From contig JAUJOV010000006.1 in assembly GCA_030447545.1 (NCBI GenBank), positions 1-64,000 on the forward strand: a stretch of DNA of 64,000 bases, given 5' to 3'. Below are positions 6,457 to 14,811 of this stretch, in pieces. The DNA comes from Sphingomicrobium sp. Lineage in GTDB: Bacteria; Pseudomonadota; Alphaproteobacteria; Sphingomonadales; Sphingomonadaceae. The first letter of the stretch is position 1, and every line of letters begins with the position of its first letter. The notes beneath the pieces were generated by a model. It had not been told where the DNA came from and ran no database searches. It saw only the letters and a list, made by a program, of their open reading frames with translations. Made by a program: the position numbers and the translations under genes.

Positions 6457-8078
6457 ATACGAAGGCCCGGACACCCGCCCCGAGGCCAACCGGCGGCGGA
6501 CGCGCGGCGCGGATCAACTTTCTCGCCCCGCTGCATCTCGCTAGGGCTTGGGCTATTGTTGGCGCAGGTTTGCAGCGAAAGCACGGTGTGGCCGGACTAC
6601 GATTCGATGAAGAGGCAGCGCGCGACGTCCTGCTCGTGCGCGCCATCGAAAGCGAGGACGCCGAAGCGGTAGTGCTGACGCGTGACGACCGGCAGTATGC
6701 AACGACCGTAGCTCTAAACTCGACCCGGCTAGGAGAGACTGCCGACGCGCGGCACACGGCGGCGTTCCTGACCCGCCGCGCTGGCCTGGCGCTAGATCGG
6801 CTCGTGGGTCGATATCCGATGCTGCAGCGGGCCCGCAATTTGGCGCGCTGGCCGCTGTTCCTGAATTGGGCACTGCCGCTGAGCGCGCTGCTCATTGGCC
6901 TGGCCAGCAATGCCATCGAAGGGGATCGGCTGAACATTTTGGCGTTCCCACTGCTGGGAATGATCGCCTGGAACTTGGCCGTTTACGCACTGCTGCTACT
7001 CAGGTCTGTTCGCGCGTGGGTTGGTGGGGGCAAGCGCGCCACGCCGTCCCCTCCCGTCATCAACTGGATGTTGCGTACCGCAAATGCGCATTTGGCAGGT
7101 CACCCGACGCTCGAGCGCGCGGTCACCCGATTTGGGCGGGACTGGGCGGCCCTGGCGACGCCCCTCACCCGCTGCAGAGCTAGCCGCACACTCCATTTAA
7201 GTGCCGCCACATTCGCGTTGGGCATCATTGCGGGGATGTTTGCACGTGCACGGTACACGGCGGCGTACACTGCGGGCTGGGCTGGCACGTGGGCAGGCGC
7301 TGAGACGGAAATTGCTGCCTTTCTAAAGCTCGTGCTTGGCCCTGCGAGCGCCCTCACGGGCATCTCTCTGCCAACAATTGAGCGACTGCGTGAACTCCGA
7401 GGAGCAGGCGAGAACGCGGGCGACTGGCTGGTTCTGTGGATGGTCACTGCCGCTCTGTTTGTGATCGCGCCGCGTCTGGTTCTGGCTCTCGGCAGCTTGT
7501 CGCGATGCAGGCAGCTAAGTCGCCGCTTCGAGATCGCGCGCGATCTCTACGTCCGACGCGTGCTCCGGGACGCGCTAGGCCGGACAAGCACTGTCCGCGT
7601 GGTACCTTACGGCTTCAAGTTGGCAGGTCAGTCGGGAGACAAGCTCAAGCGTCTCCTTGTCGCCGGCCTGGGCGAGAAGACTACCGTCCACACCGACGCC
7701 TTGGTTCGTTACGGAGAGGAGGACGACTGGGTCGCGCAGCAGGCGAGTCAGGCGGGCAACGCAGATCAGCTCATCGTCCTGTTCAACCTTGCCTCGACGC
7801 CAGAGGCGGAAAATCACGGTGCTTTCGTGGCTCGGTTGCAAAAGCAGCTCAATCACAACCCAGAGCTAATGGTGCTGCTCGATGATAGCGGCTTCATGCA
7901 CAAGGTGCGCGGACAAGCGTACGCGCCCCGACGGCTCGAGGAGCGACTGCAAGGGTGGAGGACCATGCTAGCGAGTTTTGAAATCGTCCCAATCCGAGTG
8001 AGCCTCGACCCCAGCACGAGTAGCGAGGGCGCCAGCGAGTTGGAGCAGGCGCTGTTGCGTAGCACGGGGGCAGGATGA
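6453..8078 (+). CDS. DUF2868 domain-containing membrane protein
   Basis: A 541-residue protein of the DUF2868 family, which is typically encoded directly before a DUF3482 GTPase, as here. Four hydrophobic segments are visible: about residues 137-155, 158-178, 248-268 and 325-345 (LVLWMVTAALFVIAPRLVLA). These are followed by a long cytoplasmic C-terminal region of about 190 residues. The ATG at 6453 lies inside a palindrome and has no Shine-Dalgarno sequence before it, so translation may be leaderless. Its stop overlaps the start of the GTPase gene by 4 bases (ATGA), indicating translational coupling. The family's molecular role is unknown; a membrane partner of the GTPase is an inference from the conserved pairing. 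Confidence 0.8.
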   Translation: MNTKARTPAPRPTGGGRAARINFLAPLHLARAWAIVGAGLQRKHGVAGLRFDEEAARDVLLVRAIESEDAEAVVLTRDDRQYATTVALNSTRLGETADARHTAAFLTRRAGLALDRLVGRYPMLQRARNLARWPLFLNWALPLSALLIGLASNAIEGDRLNILAFPLLGMIAWNLAVYALLLLRSVRAWVGGGKRATPSPPVINWMLRTANAHLAGHPTLERAVTRFGRDWAALATPLTRCRASRTLHLSAATFALGIIAGMFARARYTAAYTAGWAGTWAGAETEIAAFLKLVLGPASALTGISLPTIERLRELRGAGENAGDWLVLWMVTAALFVIAPRLVLALGSLSRCRQLSRRFEIARDLYVRRVLRDALGRTSTVRVVPYGFKLAGQSGDKLKRLLVAGLGEKTTVHTDALVRYGEEDDWVAQQASQAGNADQLIVLFNLASTPEAENHGAFVARLQKQLNHNPELMVLLDDSGFMHKVRGQAYAPRRLEERLQGWRTMLASFEIVPIRVSLDPSTSSEGASELEQALLRSTGAG

Positions 8079-9592
8079 GCAGCCCTCCGCCTCCTCAAAA
8101 AGCGTCTGCGGAGATTATCAACCTCAGCCTGATCAGCCACACGAATGCGGGCAAGACCACTTTGGTCAGGACCTTGCTGCAGCAGGACGTTGGCGAGGTG
8201 CGTGATGCGGCACACGTGACGGACGTCGCCACTGGCTATGTAATGGTGCAGGAGGGTCCCCATACGCTTATGCTATGGGACACTCCCGGCTTCGGCGACA
8301 CGGCTCGGCTGGTGAGCCGCCTACGTGCGTCCGGAAATCCCATCGGCTGGTTCCTCAGCCAAGTGTGGGACCGGCTTCGTGATCGGCCACTTTGGTCGAG
8401 CCAGCAAGCGGTCCGGAATGCTAGAGATGAAGCAGATGTCGTCCTGTACCTGGTGAATGCCAGCGAGGACCCGGCTGGTGCGGCGTACATTCCGCTTGAG
8501 ATGGAAGTCCTTGCGTGGGTCAGAAAGCCCATCGTGCTGCTTCTAAATCAGACGGGGCCTCCAGGCGAAGACGGCAAAGCCGAAGAGCAGCGATGGACAG
8601 AGCACCTCGTCTCTACTGGGCTCGTGCGCGCGACGCTGACGCTCGATGCGTTTGCTCGTTGCTGGGTCCAAGAGCGCACGCTGCTGCGCACTATCACGCC
8701 GCTTCTCAACGACCGGCAGCAGCGGGCAATGGAAAGCTTGATTGCGGCTTGGACAGAGCGCAACTTGCAGCGCTTCCATGCATCCATGGGGGTTCTCGCC
8801 CGCCAGCTCGCTGCGATTGCCTGCGACCGCGAGGAGATTGGCGATCGCAAGTGGTACGACCGTGCGCGCGGTGCGGTCATGAACCCAATGGGAAGTGATA
8901 GCTCTCCGGAAGCTCAGCGGGCAATGGGCCGCCTGGGCGAGCGAGTGGATAAAGCGATCCGGGATTCGACTGACCGGCTCATTCAGCTGCACGGTCTCTC
9001 AGGCCGCGCCGCACAGGACGTGCTGAAGCGCATGCGCGACGACTACACTGAAGCAGCCCCCGCGTCGGAAGGCATTGCCGCCGTGCTTGGCGGGCTTGTC
9101 TCCGGCGCGGCGGGCGGGCTGGCGGCCGACCTCGCTGCAGGCGGACTGACGCTTGGAGCGGGCATGTTGGTCGGCGGCATTCTTGGCGCGGTTGGCGCGG
9201 GCTCCGCGGCGCGGGGCTACAACATGGCACGGGGAGACGAGAGCAATTCAGTGCGATGGTCACAGGAATTCTTTGCTGGCCTCGTTCGATCAGCTTTACT
9301 GCGCTACCTGGCCGTCGCGCACTATGGCCGCGGACGGGGCGAATGGGAGGAGGGCGAGCACCCTACCACTTGGCGCGATGCCGTGAGCGAAGTGGTAACG
9401 GCTGAGCGCGGGAAGATCAGCTCGATCTGGAGAAAGGCGCGTCACGCGGAGCCAGAAACCGTGGTGGGGGCGCTTCAAGAGGTCCTCACTCGTGGCGCTG
9501 GACAGTTACTGTCCGGGTTCTACCCGGAGACGGCGGACTTGTGGACACGAAGCGTAGCCACGACGATGATACGGCCGGCGCGCCACTCATGA
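8075..9592 (+). CDS. GTPase with DUF3482 domain
   Basis: A 505-residue protein with an N-terminal MMR_HSR1-type GTPase domain and a C-terminal DUF3482 domain. The P-loop is SHTNAGKTTL near residues 22-31, with Ser in place of the usual first Gly. The G3 motif is DTPGFGD near residue 70, and the G4 position reads NQTG near 154 instead of NKxD. The DUF3482 part contains a Gly/Ala-rich hydrophobic hairpin near residues 330-375 that could insert into or press against a membrane. It is translationally coupled to the DUF2868 gene. Its stop codon (TGA 9590-9592) lies in the left arm of the second palindrome. Confidence 0.85.
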   Translation: MSSPPPPQKASAEIINLSLISHTNAGKTTLVRTLLQQDVGEVRDAAHVTDVATGYVMVQEGPHTLMLWDTPGFGDTARLVSRLRASGNPIGWFLSQVWDRLRDRPLWSSQQAVRNARDEADVVLYLVNASEDPAGAAYIPLEMEVLAWVRKPIVLLLNQTGPPGEDGKAEEQRWTEHLVSTGLVRATLTLDAFARCWVQERTLLRTITPLLNDRQQRAMESLIAAWTERNLQRFHASMGVLARQLAAIACDREEIGDRKWYDRARGAVMNPMGSDSSPEAQRAMGRLGERVDKAIRDSTDRLIQLHGLSGRAAQDVLKRMRDDYTEAAPASEGIAAVLGGLVSGAAGGLAADLAAGGLTLGAGMLVGGILGAVGAGSAARGYNMARGDESNSVRWSQEFFAGLVRSALLRYLAVAHYGRGRGEWEEGEHPTTWRDAVSEVVTAERGKISSIWRKARHAEPETVVGALQEVLTRGAGQLLSGFYPETADLWTRSVATTMIRPARHS

Positions 9593-9614
9593 CAAAAGCG
9601 TGAAAATGTCATGA
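9587..9614. promoter_or_regulatory. 8-12-8 palindrome at the GTPase/third-gene junction
   Basis: Arms TCATGACA (9587-9594) and TGTCATGA (9607-9614) are identical to those of the element at 6429-6456, with the same 12-base spacing but a different spacer (AAAGCGTGAAAA). The GTPase stop is in the left arm and an ATG at 9611 is at the same place in the right arm as the DUF2868 start. Confidence 0.7.
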
Positions 9615-10213
9615 GGCCCCCGGGAGCAAGCCACCCCTCTTTCGCTAGATCGTTGCGGCGCTTTACCATTTGTGCTCACCTGCGCCTGGGCATGTTCAAC
9701 TTTCTCAACATATTCGGCCACCACGAGATCGACGCATGGCGGGATGAGCAGACGCTCGCGGCCGCGGCAGTCCTCAATGACCTTGCTACCCACCTGGCCT
9801 GTGGCTTCGAAGACGAACTTAAAAGCGCCACCTGGAATGATGGTCTTATAGCGCCTGGCAAATTCATTGCGACGCGCGTTTCGCCAGCTGTGCGAGAGGC
9901 ATCAGAGCCAGTCGTCGAAAAAATTCTCGATCGGGCCAATCGCGAACTTCAAGAGATCGTCGCCCACCAAGCCGTATGGAACGATACGCCAAGGCATTCC
10001 ACCGAAGCAGACGATCCGGCCCCGGCGCTGCAGGACGTGGCTGTTGCTGCGGCGCCGCTGGCCGGTGGACTAGCAGCAGCCGCAGCCCTGCCAGCGATGG
10101 CCGTCACGACCACGAGGCTTTTTTCGGCCTTGCGATCACGACAGCTATCAGTTGGCCGGTCGTGGTGGTCGGTGGCGCTTTGGCAGGGGTCTGCATTGCA
10201 ACTGGCGTGCTGA
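9611..10213 (+). CDS. Third cassette gene: membrane-associated protein, frame-shifted near its end
   Basis: The frame from 9611 gives 200 residues; an alternative start MFNFLNIFGHHEID is at 9692. The first part is acidic and helical, followed by an Ala/Gly-rich hydrophobic stretch (VAAAPLAGGLAAAAALP). At a run of six T (10119-10124) the neighbouring frame takes over and continues naturally with a second hydrophobic helix (AISWPVVVVGGALAGVCIAT) and a basic end (AEQRLRKRIHDHV) to about 10290. The native protein was therefore probably about 225 residues with a transmembrane hairpin. I do not recognise the family; position and the shared palindrome tie it to the DUF2868/DUF3482 pair. Confidence 0.5.
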   Translation: MRPPGASHPSFARSLRRFTICAHLRLGMFNFLNIFGHHEIDAWRDEQTLAAAAVLNDLATHLACGFEDELKSATWNDGLIAPGKFIATRVSPAVREASEPVVEKILDRANRELQEIVAHQAVWNDTPRHSTEADDPAPALQDVAVAAAPLAGGLAAAAALPAMAVTTTRLFSALRSRQLSVGRSWWSVALWQGSALQLAC

Positions 10214-10289
10214 ACACCAGCCGCATCTGGGCAAAAGCAGAGCAGCGTCTGCGCAAACGCATTCATGATCATGTTGTCGGGATCCTTGT

Positions 10290-10936
10290 ACGCGGCCCGC
10301 CCGACCAGCGGTCCCCGCGGCAAGCTGACGCGGTCTTCGGCGTGCTCCGGCTTATACTCGAGTGGGGCCGTGACCGCGGCCTTATCGGCCTCAACCATGC
10401 AACCAGGCCGAAGAAGCTCTACAAAGCCGACAGGTCCGACAAGCTATGGCTTCCCGCTCATCTTGACGCGTTCCGGGCTGTGGCCTCCCCAGAGATGCGG
10501 CTGGCGCTGGAGCTGGCACTTTGGACTGGGCAACGGCAGAGCGATTTACTGCGTCTTGGCTGGTCTAGCTACGACGGACAGCGCCTGACGCTGCGCCAAG
10601 GCAAACGGCGGCGGAAGGTCGACATGCCGGTTGCTGGGCCGTTGAGGGCCATTCTCGACGCCACAAAACGTACTGCGCTGACTATTCTTACCGCACCAAA
10701 CGGGAAACCAATGGCGAGCTGCCACGCTGGCGGCGGGCTTGGATGGGCTCCACTTCCATGATCTGCGTGGCACTACCTGTACCTTGTTGGCTGAAGCTGG
10801 CGCCACGCCCTCTGAAATCGCCGCAATGATCGGCTGGACCGTATCTACCGTGAACCACATGCTCGACACCTATCAAGCAATGACCGCCACCTTGAGTGAT
10901 TCAGCCGTTGCCAAATTGGAGCGCCGTGTCCGCTGA
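10290..10936 (+). pseudogene. Remnant of a phage-type tyrosine recombinase (integrase)
   Basis: The frame that carries the end of the third cassette gene runs without a stop into integrase sequence: ADAVFGVLRLILEWGRDRGL, then LALELALWTGQRQSDLLRL, which holds the first catalytic Arg. Near 10725 the frame changes and about 10-15 residues are missing; the rest reads LHFHDLRGTTCTLLAEAGAT (catalytic His-x-x-Arg) and HMLDTYQAMT with the nucleophile Tyr. The N-terminal DNA-binding domain is absent. All catalytic residues can still be found but the gene is broken. It lies directly beside the 3' end of tRNA-Gln, as expected for an island integrase. Confidence 0.8.
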
Positions 10937-10983
10937 TTTGCGGAATGAACTGCGGAATGGGCTGTGGATAAGTAGCTAAGTGC

Positions 10984-11058
10984 TGGCTGGGGCGGCAGGA
11001 TTCGAACCTGCGAATGCCGGTACCAAAAACCGGTGCCTTACCACTTGGCGACGCCCCA
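10984..11058 (-). tRNA. tRNA-Gln (anticodon UUG)
   Basis: Cloverleaf on the minus strand with acceptor stem TGGGGCG/CGCCCCA. The anticodon loop is TTTTGGT-like with UUG, the T-arm is GGTTCGAATCC, and the 3' CCA is encoded (10984-10986). Total 75 bases. The integrase remnant ends 47 bases from its 3' end, which marks this tRNA as a probable island attachment site. Confidence 0.9.
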
Positions 11059-11103
11059 GCAGCGCGAGGGCGGATATAGACGCACGCGTGCCAGTTGGAA
11101 GGG

Positions 11104-11994
11104 CTAGCGGTTCGGGATGCGGCCGTTGACCAGGTCGTCGTAATCCTTCGCCAGCTGGCGCGACAGGTCGCCGACCTCGAACCGCCACGGCCCGGCCGAC
11201 TGGACGAAGGTGACTTCGGCCGCGCTTCCGGTGACGAACATCTGCTCGAAGCTTTCGAGCTCTTCGGGCCAGATCGTGCGCTCGACCACCTCGGCTCCGC
11301 GACGGCGGGCGAGGTCGATCACCGTCCGGCGAGTGATTCCGTCGAGGAAGCAGTCGGGCGTGGGCGTGTGCAGGCTTCCGTTCTTCACGAAGAAGACGTT
11401 GGCGCCCGTCCCTTCAGCAACCTGTCCGCGCCAGTCGAACATCAGCGCATCGTCGAACCCTCGGTCCTCGGCATGCTTCTTCGACAAGGTTGCGATCATG
11501 TAGAGGCCCGCCGCCTTGGAATGCACCGGCGCGGTGAACGGCGCCGGCCGCCGCCAGGGCGCAATGTCCAGGCGGATGCCCTTTTCGGCCTTGGCCGGAT
11601 CGAAATATTTGCCCCACGGCCACGCGGCGATCGCCAGGTGCGCCTTGGTGCCCGTCGGCGATACGCCCATCCGCTCCGACCCGCGCCAGGCGAGCGGCCG
11701 GACATAGCCGTCGGTGAGCCCGTTCGCCTCGAGCACCTCGTTGCACGCCGCGTCGATTTCCTCGACGCTCCACGGAATGTCGAAAGCCAGGATGCGAGCG
11801 CTGTTGTGCAACCGCTCGCTGTGTTCGCGAAGCTTGAAGATCACGCCATTGTAGGCGCGCTGACCTTCGAACACGCTGCTTGCGTAGTGCATCGCATGGG
11901 TGAGGATATGGACTTCGGCCTCGCGCCACGGGACCAGCCGGCCGTCGAACCAGATCCACCCGTCGCGATCGTCGTAGGTCCTGCGCTCCGCCAT
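11104..11994 (-). CDS. ilvE: Branched-chain amino acid aminotransferase
   Basis: A 296-residue class IV PLP-dependent aminotransferase. It transfers the amino group between branched-chain 2-oxoacids and glutamate, the last step of Ile, Val and Leu synthesis. Visible motifs are HYASSVFEGQRAY near residue 37, the active-site Lys in VHSKAAGLYM near 160, and the cofactor phosphate-binding region EGTGANVFFV near 195. The ATG at 11994 is preferred to a TTG one codon earlier. It is the last gene of a minus-strand run that includes proC, the YbjN gene and ubiK upstream. Confidence 0.92.
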   Translation of the reverse strand: MAERRTYDDRDGWIWFDGRLVPWREAEVHILTHAMHYASSVFEGQRAYNGVIFKLREHSERLHNSARILAFDIPWSVEEIDAACNEVLEANGLTDGYVRPLAWRGSERMGVSPTGTKAHLAIAAWPWGKYFDPAKAEKGIRLDIAPWRRPAPFTAPVHSKAAGLYMIATLSKKHAEDRGFDDALMFDWRGQVAEGTGANVFFVKNGSLHTPTPDCFLDGITRRTVIDLARRRGAEVVERTIWPEELESFEQMFVTGSAAEVTFVQSAGPWRFEVGDLSRQLAKDYDDLVNGRIPNR

Positions 11995-12026
11995 CAAGCC
12001 CGCCTGTTACGCCTCGGCCACAGCGC

Positions 12027-12890
12027 CTAGGCCAGCGGGGTCTCCTCGGCAAGGTTCGTACCTCGAGCCTGGGCTGCAAGCTCCGCCCCTCGGCGCGACG
12101 CGGCCTCGATGGTTCGCGCAACCAGAGCGTCGAGCTCGGGATCGAGCACTGCGAGGCCCGCCTCGGTCGTGCCGTTCGGGCTCGCCACGCGGCCGACGAT
12201 CTCGTCCGTGCTTTCGCGAGTGGTTGCGCCCATCCAGCCTGTTCCCAGCACGGTTTCCAGCGCGATGGTGCGGGCTAGATCGTCCGGGAGGCCGCGCTTC
12301 ACTCCGGCCTTTGCAAGTGCTGCGATGAAGCGCGCGACATAAGCGGGACCGGCGCCGGCGACCGAGCCGATCGCAGCGAGATTGGCCTCGCCGTTCGTCC
12401 ACAGCACAAGTCCCAGCGCGGAAAAGGCGTTGGACAGCGGCTCGAGCACCTGGTCGTGCGAATCCTCGCTGTAGAGCGCGATCACCCCGCGGCGGACCGA
12501 TACCGGCAGGTTGGGCGCCGCCCGCAGGACCGCACGTGCATTGGGGAAACGGGCGCGAATGCTTGCCGCCTCCACTCCGGCGAGGATCGACACAACGGTC
12601 GTGCGCGAAGTCACCCAGGGCGCGAGCTTCGGCGCGATCTGGTCGAGCTGCTGCGGCTTGAATCCGAGGATTACAAGCTTCGGCGGAGGACCCGCGTCGG
12701 CGAAGCTGGTGACCACGCGCAGGCCTTCGACCGGGCGCCCGCTCGGCCGGATTGCAACCGCGGTCGACAGATCGAGCCCGGCCGCGCGCCAGCCCTCGAC
12801 CATCGCTCCCGCCATATTGCCGCAGCCCACGAACCACGTGCGGTCCAGCGCATTCACCTGCCCAGGCTGGGGCCCGTTCGCATCGGCCAT
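12027..12890 (-). CDS. proC: Pyrroline-5-carboxylate reductase
   Basis: A 287-residue enzyme that reduces 1-pyrroline-5-carboxylate to proline with NAD(P)H. The dinucleotide-binding fold begins with WFVGCGNMAGAMVEG near residue 18. The C-terminal dimer domain contains AGAGPAYVARFIAAL and the signature RESTDEIVGRVASPNGTTEA near residues 225-245. The frame is open far upstream, but the start ATG at 12890 sits two bases after the YbjN stop codon, giving a compact operon. The gene is intact. Confidence 0.92.
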   Translation of the reverse strand: MADANGPQPGQVNALDRTWFVGCGNMAGAMVEGWRAAGLDLSTAVAIRPSGRPVEGLRVVTSFADAGPPPKLVILGFKPQQLDQIAPKLAPWVTSRTTVVSILAGVEAASIRARFPNARAVLRAAPNLPVSVRRGVIALYSEDSHDQVLEPLSNAFSALGLVLWTNGEANLAAIGSVAGAGPAYVARFIAALAKAGVKRGLPDDLARTIALETVLGTGWMGATTRESTDEIVGRVASPNGTTEAGLAVLDPELDALVARTIEAASRRGAELAAQARGTNLAEETPLA

Positions 12891-12892
12891 TC

Positions 12893-13408
12893 TCAAGCCT
12901 CCCCGTGGGTGTCGATCAGCGCCGCGGCGATCGCCTCGCCGGGCGACTTGCCGCCCCACAGCACGAACTGGAACACGGGGTAGAAGCGCTCGCATTCCTC
13001 GAGCGCGGCCTCGATGATCGACTCGGCCTGCTCGAGGCTGAGCCCGTCGCTCTCGCGCGTGTCGAGGATGGTCGCGTGGCGGAACACGACCAAGCCCGAG
13101 CCCGACCACATCTCGAAATGGCCGAGCCACAGCTGTTCGTTGATGAGGCCGAGCGCCTCGTAAATCGCGGCGCGCTTCTCGGGGCTCGCCTTGATGTCGG
13201 GAAAGGCGAGGAACTGGAGCACCTGGTCCTCGGGCCGCCACACGCCGCGAAGCTCGTACTGGGTCCAGCTGCCGATCGCCGAGGCGACAATCTCTCCTTC
13301 GGCCGAGCGCTCGCACGCCCAGCCGCGCGCCTCGAAATATTGCTCGAGGATCTCGATGGGAGCGCCGTCGTCGCGCTCTTCCTGGGTCTCTTCGTCGCTC
13401 AGCCTCAC
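12893..13408 (-). CDS. YbjN domain-containing protein
   Basis: A 171-residue acidic protein of the YbjN family, which adopts a type III secretion chaperone-like fold. The typical region FEARGWACERSAEGEIVAS lies near residue 27 and GLINEQLWLGHFEMW near 92. In sphingomonads it is regularly found between ubiK and proC. Its start overlaps the ubiK stop by 4 bases. The molecular role is not established; a chaperone-like or regulatory role is inferred from the fold. Confidence 0.85.
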   Translation of the reverse strand: MRLSDEETQEERDDGAPIEILEQYFEARGWACERSAEGEIVASAIGSWTQYELRGVWRPEDQVLQFLAFPDIKASPEKRAAIYEALGLINEQLWLGHFEMWSGSGLVVFRHATILDTRESDGLSLEQAESIIEAALEECERFYPVFQFVLWGGKSPGEAIAAALIDTHGEA

Positions 13409-13704
13409 GCCTCCCCTGCGTCCTTCGCCTTGCCCGACCGGCGAGTGCCGGGCGGAGGGCCGGCAACCTTCGCTTCGAGGGCTGCGATCCGGCTCTTCAG
13501 GATCTCGTTCTCGTCGCGCGCGGCGGCGGCCATGGCCTTGACCGCGTCGAACTCGTCACGGCCGACGAAGTCGGCGCCCGCCATCCACTCGCGCAGCTTC
13601 TCGCGCGTCGAGGCTTCGGCCTCGCGGCCCATGCCCGCAAAGGTCCCGGCGACGCCGTTCACCATCTTCACGAAGTCGTCGAACAGCTTGTTCTCGGACT
13701 GCAT
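13405..13704 (-). CDS. ubiK: Accessory factor UbiK family protein
   Basis: A 99-residue protein of the BMFP/YqiC family. UbiK helps organise the ubiquinone biosynthesis enzymes at the membrane. The conserved N-terminal helix (FDDFVKMVNGVAGTFAGMG) is amphipathic, and the C-terminal half is a coiled coil (DENEILKSRIAALEAKV) that mediates trimerisation. The start at 13704 (MQSENKLFDD) fits the family; a longer frame upstream only adds non-conserved residues. It overlaps the YbjN gene. Confidence 0.85.
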   Translation of the reverse strand: MQSENKLFDDFVKMVNGVAGTFAGMGREAEASTREKLREWMAGADFVGRDEFDAVKAMAAAARDENEILKSRIAALEAKVAGPPPGTRRSGKAKDAGEA

Positions 13705-13790
13705 CTCGCTCTCCTCCAGCCGCGCCCGGCTGCCAAGCACAACGCCTTCAAATAGGGAAGGGTCATCGCTCCTGCCAGTGGCGGGAGAGG

Positions 13791-14762
13791 CTATCGCGAG
13801 GCCAGCAGCGACTGCCTGAGCATGCTCTCTTCGGGAAGGACGACGCGCAGCTTGCGCCGGGCGAAGTCGATCGAGACCTTCTCGAACCCCTTGAGGGCGT
13901 TCATCCCAAGCAGCAGGGCCGGCTTGTCGGCGAGGCCGAGCGGCTTGAAGGCGTGCGAATCGGCGAAGACGATCGGCAGGTCCTTCATCGTCACTTCGCC
14001 GACCTCCAGCTCGCGCAGGATCATATAGTCGCCAACCAGCTTCTCGCCGGCGACCGAGTGGAGCTCGACCTGGCCGGAGCGCTTCAGGTTCGATCGGCGG
14101 TTGAGCTTGTGGTGGAGCGCCTCATTGCCGACCGACACCTCAGCACCCGTGTCGATCACCAGCGTGACCTTGTTGTTGTCCGCCTCGGTATCGGCGAGGA
14201 TGAAGCGGCCGTTGCGGATGCGCCCGGTGACGACGATCGCGTCCTTGTCTCTGAGCCTCGCCTTCGACGGCACGATGGTCAGGGTCTGCCGCTTGAAATC
14301 GAACAGGATGCGCTGCGAGCGCAGCGAGTCGAGGCCCAGGATGCCGTCGGCGCCCATATATTGAGCGTCGAGCAGCGCGGCATCGACGTTGGTGACCTGC
14401 TTGGCGGCAAGATCCAGGACCGGCACCCTCGCCGTCCCCACCTGCGACTGGCCAAGCACGGTGTGCAGCGTCGCGCGTGCGCTTTCGCGCAAGCCGAGGT
14501 GCCGCGCGAGGTCCGTCGAAATCGCGGTCCGGTCGGCGCCGGTGTCGATCAGGAAGCGATAGGGTCCCGAACCGGCGACGCGCACGGGCACGGTCATGCG
14601 CTGGTGGCGGTCACGGTTGAACGCCAGGTCCTTCGCCTCGGTGGTGCTGTCGACCTGCTCCGGCTGCCCAAGCGTTTCGTACTGGTCGGTCTTGGCGGTC
14701 TGGGCATGGAGCGGGCCGGCGCCAAGCAGCAGAATCGCAATGAAAGGCAAAGTCCGCATCAT
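13791..14762 (-). CDS. Secreted retropepsin-like aspartyl protease
   Basis: A 323-residue protein with a signal peptide (FIAILLLGAGPLHAQ). It has two retropepsin-like half domains, each with a D-T-G-A active-site motif: FLIDTGADRTAIS and LVIDTGAEVSVGN. Having both loops in one chain suggests a pepsin-like arrangement within a single polypeptide. The domain type matches the aspartyl protease family of bacteria (gag-asp_proteas/DUF4124-type annotations); the substrate is unknown and the site of action is the periplasm. The start follows GGTGCGGGG. It lies downstream of tlyA. Confidence 0.8.
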   Translation of the reverse strand: MMRTLPFIAILLLGAGPLHAQTAKTDQYETLGQPEQVDSTTEAKDLAFNRDRHQRMTVPVRVAGSGPYRFLIDTGADRTAISTDLARHLGLRESARATLHTVLGQSQVGTARVPVLDLAAKQVTNVDAALLDAQYMGADGILGLDSLRSQRILFDFKRQTLTIVPSKARLRDKDAIVVTGRIRNGRFILADTEADNNKVTLVIDTGAEVSVGNEALHHKLNRRSNLKRSGQVELHSVAGEKLVGDYMILRELEVGEVTMKDLPIVFADSHAFKPLGLADKPALLLGMNALKGFEKVSIDFARRKLRVVLPEESMLRQSLLASR

Positions 14763-14811
14763 CCCCGCACCTCTTGGCCACCGCTTGTAACACGGATTTC
14801 CAAAAGCCTGG

